The notes under the pieces are model-generated. The model was not told the origin of the DNA. It saw only the letters and a program-made list of their open reading frames with translations, and ran no database searches. Positions 61,950-64,000 of a DNA stretch of 64,000 nt are shown here, one piece after another. Position numbers and translations under genes: made by a program. Each line of letters begins with the position of its first letter. The stretch's first letter is position 1. Source of the DNA: Nemertoderma westbladi (lineage: Eukaryota; Xenacoelomorpha; Nemertodermatida; Nemertodermatidae); the NCBI GenBank assembly GCA_032718475.1, contig JAUCBJ010007674.1, positions 1 through 64,000 on the forward strand. The letters run 5' to 3'.

Positions 61950-63215
61950 GTAGCGGTTTGGGAATCGTCGGTACTAACACTTTCCAAAGCTTCCACGAAC
62001 CAACCTCAGGCTGCATATGCAGCTTTCACCAGGAGTTTGTAAGGTGAATGGGACTATTTACAGAGGGTTGTTCCGGTTGGATCTGGGGATTCCACTGCAC
62101 TATATGCACCTCTAGAGAAAGTAATTTCCGCTACGTTCATCCCTTCTGTCCTTGGTAGCCCTATGTCAACCTCAGAGCGAGAACTTTTTGAGTTACCTGT
62201 GCGTTTCGGCGGTTTGGCCATTCGGAATCCAAGTGACACAGCGACACTATCATGTACTGCTTCCCGTGAGGGAACTGCAGTAGCAGTTGCAGCAATTAAA
62301 GGGATCCGTGATTACTCAGAACCAGATCATTTAAGCTGCCTGAAGGAAGCCCAGTACAATCTTCGGTACCAGAAGAAAGATAAGGTTGAGGCAGTGCTTG
62401 GAATTGTAACTGCAGGCTTCACACCAGACAGAGTGAGAACGATTGAACGTGCTTCTTCCGAACAGGCTTCTGGTTGGCTAAAGGTAGCTCCAGTGGCGCG
62501 CCACCAATTCGATTTGTCTGCTAATGAGTAGGTATGGACGACCTCTGGTTAATAGCCCATCGAAATGCAATGGTTGTGGCGAAGGTTTTAGTACAACCCA
62601 CGCGTTTGACTGTAAGAAGGGGGTTTAGTGGCTCTGCGTCACAACGAGGTCAGGGATACCCAGGATGCACTCTTTAGTTTAGCTTTCCCTGAATCTTGCA
62701 TATCACGGGAACCTGTAATCCGGGAGGTCAACGAGGAAAGTGGTGTGGAGGGTTTGCGCGCTGACCTCTCAGTGAGGGGTTTCTGGCAGCCACAGAGGCG
62801 GGCATTGTTCGATGTTCGGGTCGTTGACCCTGATGCCCCCTCATATGCTAGCCTGTAGCCTCTATACTACTAGACGCGGAAACTCAGAAGAAAAACAAGT
62901 ACCATGATGCATTTGCTCTCCGGCAAGCAGACTTCACCCCGCTGGTTGCTACATTGGACGGTGTACTCGCTCCTGAGTACTCAATGACGGTGAGGAGGCT
63001 GATAGAGAGACTGGCTACCAAATTGGCGAAGCCATATAGCTGTATCATGGGGTGGGTGAGGGCGCGGCTTTCGTTTGGTATCTTAAGGGCGACGTGTGCC
63101 TGCTTCATGTCATCACGCACCAAGTGGAGGTGTGTGGGAGTTGAGGATGGCGCTGCGATTCCTTTGGGTATCTAAGGAGACCCCGATGAGTGCTGACGAG
63201 ACAGCATAGTAACTG
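61950..63215 (+). pseudogene. R2-type non-LTR retrotransposon, 3' (RLE-domain) fragment, broken
   Basis: The plus strand encodes, in pieces, the C-terminal part of a retrotransposon polyprotein of the kind common in cnidarians and other invertebrates. Order: AAYAAFTRS, then APLEKVISATFIPSVLG, LPVRFGGLAIRNP, a zinc knuckle with C-x2-C-x7-H-x3-C (CNGCG...THAFDC), LRHNEVRD, RADLSVRGFW, LFDVRVVDP, KNKYHDAF, FTPLVATLDG and WVRARLSFGILRATCACF. The knuckle followed by R-x-D-L, F-D-V-R-V and K-x2-K-Y fits the restriction-like endonuclease domain. It is dead: in-frame TAA at 62040, frame changes near 62527, near 62620 (one G missing in a G-run) and near 62860. The RT domain is absent. It is antisense to the host gene, inside intron 2. 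Confidence 0.8.
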
Positions 63216-63548
63216 TAGAGAACGACTTGGATCCCATGTAACACAACATAACTGTAATTATCATCTTGTGCTTCGATATTTAATTATATTATAAATTAAT
63301 ATGAATGTTTGTTGGTTTTGTTTAACTCTACTAATATGTTTGGATGTCATTTATTGAGAATATTATATTTATAATATATAATATACTGTATAACGTAATA
63401 ATTAATAAATTAAATGTAATAATTAAGTTAGTTAGTTGATTGAGTTGAATTGTAAGAATTTATTTTATCTAAGACAAATTAAGGTACTAAAACTTCTTAA
63501 TTATAATTAATTAATCAAAATGAGTTATCATTTCTCATCCGAACTCAC
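63216..63548. other. AT-rich intron sequence, nothing recognised
   Basis: Low-complexity AT-rich DNA with many TAATTAAT runs between the retrotransposon fragment and exon 2. No open frame or repeat of note. Confidence 0.6.
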
Positions 63549-63745
63549 TCATAGAAGCGACTGCAGTTGGAGAATTTGGATGTGACACGCCATCTACCGA
63601 CAGATCACAGCAAGTAATATGTACCCCAGCCGTATTAACGGACTTCACCGAGAACTGAGAATCGTCGTGATTGGTTACTCTGGATATCATCAATGTGCAG
63701 ACACCGTTATCGTCACAGGATAGAAAATAATGAGGGTCGCCCTCC
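63549..63745 (-). CDS. Host gene exon 2: C-terminal two-thirds of an Ig I-set domain
   Basis: 197 nt. Acceptor GCGTTCCACAG|G at 63746/63745; donor ATGA|GTGAGT at 63549/63548. Entry completes an Arg codon (AG|G) from exon 1; exit is phase 1. It encodes DNGVCTLMISRVTNHDDSQF, then SVKSVNTAGVHITCC and DLSVDG, followed by a Ser/Pro-rich tail. This is the E-F-G strand pattern of I-set domains: a C-x-L-x-I strand, a D-D-(S/G)-x-(Y/F) turn, A/S-x-N-x-x-G, and a final L-x-V strand. As in many titin-like domains, the usual F-strand Cys is absent (Phe-Ser-Val). Known relatives are domains of palladin, titin, obscurin and myosin light chain kinase. A read-through frame would stop at TGA 63536-63534. Confidence 0.8.
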
Positions 63746-63943
63746 CTGTGGAACGCAGTTAAAGAAATACAATTAATTTTTGTCCAAAAAAGGGAAAAGC
63801 GATGAGAAAAAAATTCAGAAATAAAGACGTTGTATTAAAATATATTTTCTTACTTCTAAAGTCGAATTCCCTTTTTCATATTCAAAATTCAACTCAAATT
63901 CAAGTAAAAATTAATCCAATAATTTTAATTGAAGGCATCTTAC
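63746..63943 (-). other. Host gene intron 1 (198 bp)
   Basis: GTAAGATG at 63943 to TTCCACAG at 63746 on the minus strand, AT-rich, interrupting an Ig domain in phase 2. Confidence 0.75.
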
Positions 63944-64000
63944 CTTAGAGGAATTCCGTCCTTGCACCAGGTAATCTGGGGTTTGGGGTAACCGTGTACC
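63944..64000 (-). CDS. Host gene exon 1 (partial): start of an Ig I-set domain
   Basis: 57 nt visible, running off the window. Read on the minus strand it gives VHGYPKPQITWCKDGIPL and then two bases of an Arg codon before a strong donor CTAAG|GTAAGA. The V-x-G-x-P-x-P-x-I-x-W-x-x-D-G-x-x-L pattern is the B-C strand signature of Ig I-set domains. The paired B-strand Cys would be just outside the window. Together with exon 2 it forms a nearly complete domain, which confirms both the splice and the strand. Confidence 0.82.

Larger units (their letters stand above)
60116..63548 (-). other. Host gene intron 2 (3,433 bp)
   Basis: Starts A|GTGAGT at 63548 and ends GATCAG at 60116 on the minus strand. 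It contains a non-autonomous inverted-repeat element (60225-61497) and a decayed R2-type retrotransposon 3' end (about 61950-63215), separated by AT-rich sequence. Confidence 0.6.
3848..64000 (-). other. Partial host gene: Ig I-set / IQ-motif protein, five exons
   Basis: Five minus-strand exons (64000-63944, 63745-63549, 60115-59955, 4701-4476, 4013-3848) join with canonical GT...AG introns and compatible phases at all four junctions (2, 1, 0, 1), giving one open frame of about 268 codons. The order is Ig I-set domain, a Ser/Thr-rich linker, an IQ motif with basic and acidic helix-like sequence, and an acidic Ser/Thr-rich tail. Ig I-set plus IQ in one protein recalls obscurin/UNC-89, with titin-, palladin- and myosin-light-chain-kinase-like proteins as alternatives; all are cytoskeletal or muscle scaffolds. 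I cannot choose among them. The 5' end lies outside the window. The 3' end is either a TGA at 3846-3844 or continues beyond satellite I. Introns are 198, 3,433, about 55,253 and 462 bp. This is inferred from sequence only, with no transcript evidence. Confidence 0.7.

Noticed and set aside
62954-63123. Independent small genes on both strands near 62.9-63.2 kb
   Set aside because: The plus frame is the tail of the R2-type fragment (WVRARLSFGILRATCACF); the minus frame is its shadow.
1-64000. Telomeric, rRNA or tRNA sequences
   Set aside because: No TTAGGG-type tandem runs, no rRNA stretches and no cloverleaf with A/B boxes were noticed by eye; not excluded computationally.

Overview
The window is animal nuclear DNA, probably from an invertebrate bilaterian. 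Three things point there: a spliced Ig-plus-IQ gene, CR1-, RTE- and R2-like non-LTR retrotransposons, and AT-rich intronic sequence. Nothing looks bacterial, organellar or viral. The species cannot be named from the sequence. About 53 of the 64 kb is tandem satellite DNA.

The least obvious content is one host gene on the minus strand that runs through the whole window. Five exons can be joined with GT/AG splice sites and matching reading-frame phase: 64000-63944, 63745-63549, 60115-59955, 4701-4476 and 4013-3848. The first two encode most of an immunoglobulin I-set domain of the titin/obscurin/palladin/myosin-light-chain-kinase type. The fourth encodes a textbook IQ (calmodulin-binding) motif. 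The intron before the IQ exon is about 55.3 kb. All but about 270 bases of it is satellite II plus one retrotransposon.

Layout: 1-127, AT-rich; 128-435, decayed C-terminus of an RTE-like reverse transcriptase (minus); 436-3848, satellite I (46-bp unit, about 74 copies), whose edge lies at the 5' splice site (or stop codon) of the last visible exon; 3848-4701, two host exons and a 462-bp intron; 4775-11875 and 16971-59761, satellite II (42/43-bp units, roughly 1,160 copies, all in one orientation, with local higher-order repeats); 11876-16970, a full-length CR1-like element with both ORFs intact, a 7-bp target duplication and a (TTACA)4 tail, inserted into satellite II; 59955-60115, a host exon; 60225-61497, a non-autonomous inverted-repeat element with an apparent 11-bp target duplication; about 61950-63215, a broken 3' end of an R2-type (RLE-domain) retrotransposon; 63549-64000, the Ig exons.

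The most interesting signals link the satellites to the gene. Read on the gene's sense strand, satellite I carries the donor-like GGAAGTGAGT in almost every unit. Satellite II carries an acceptor-like pyrimidine tract ending in CAG in each unit, and several hundred perfect let-7 8-mer sites (CTACCTCA). On the plus strand satellite I carries a fused AP-1/ETS consensus in most units. Function is inference throughout; the sequence patterns are directly visible. I worked by eye, so copy numbers are estimates from length divided by unit size.
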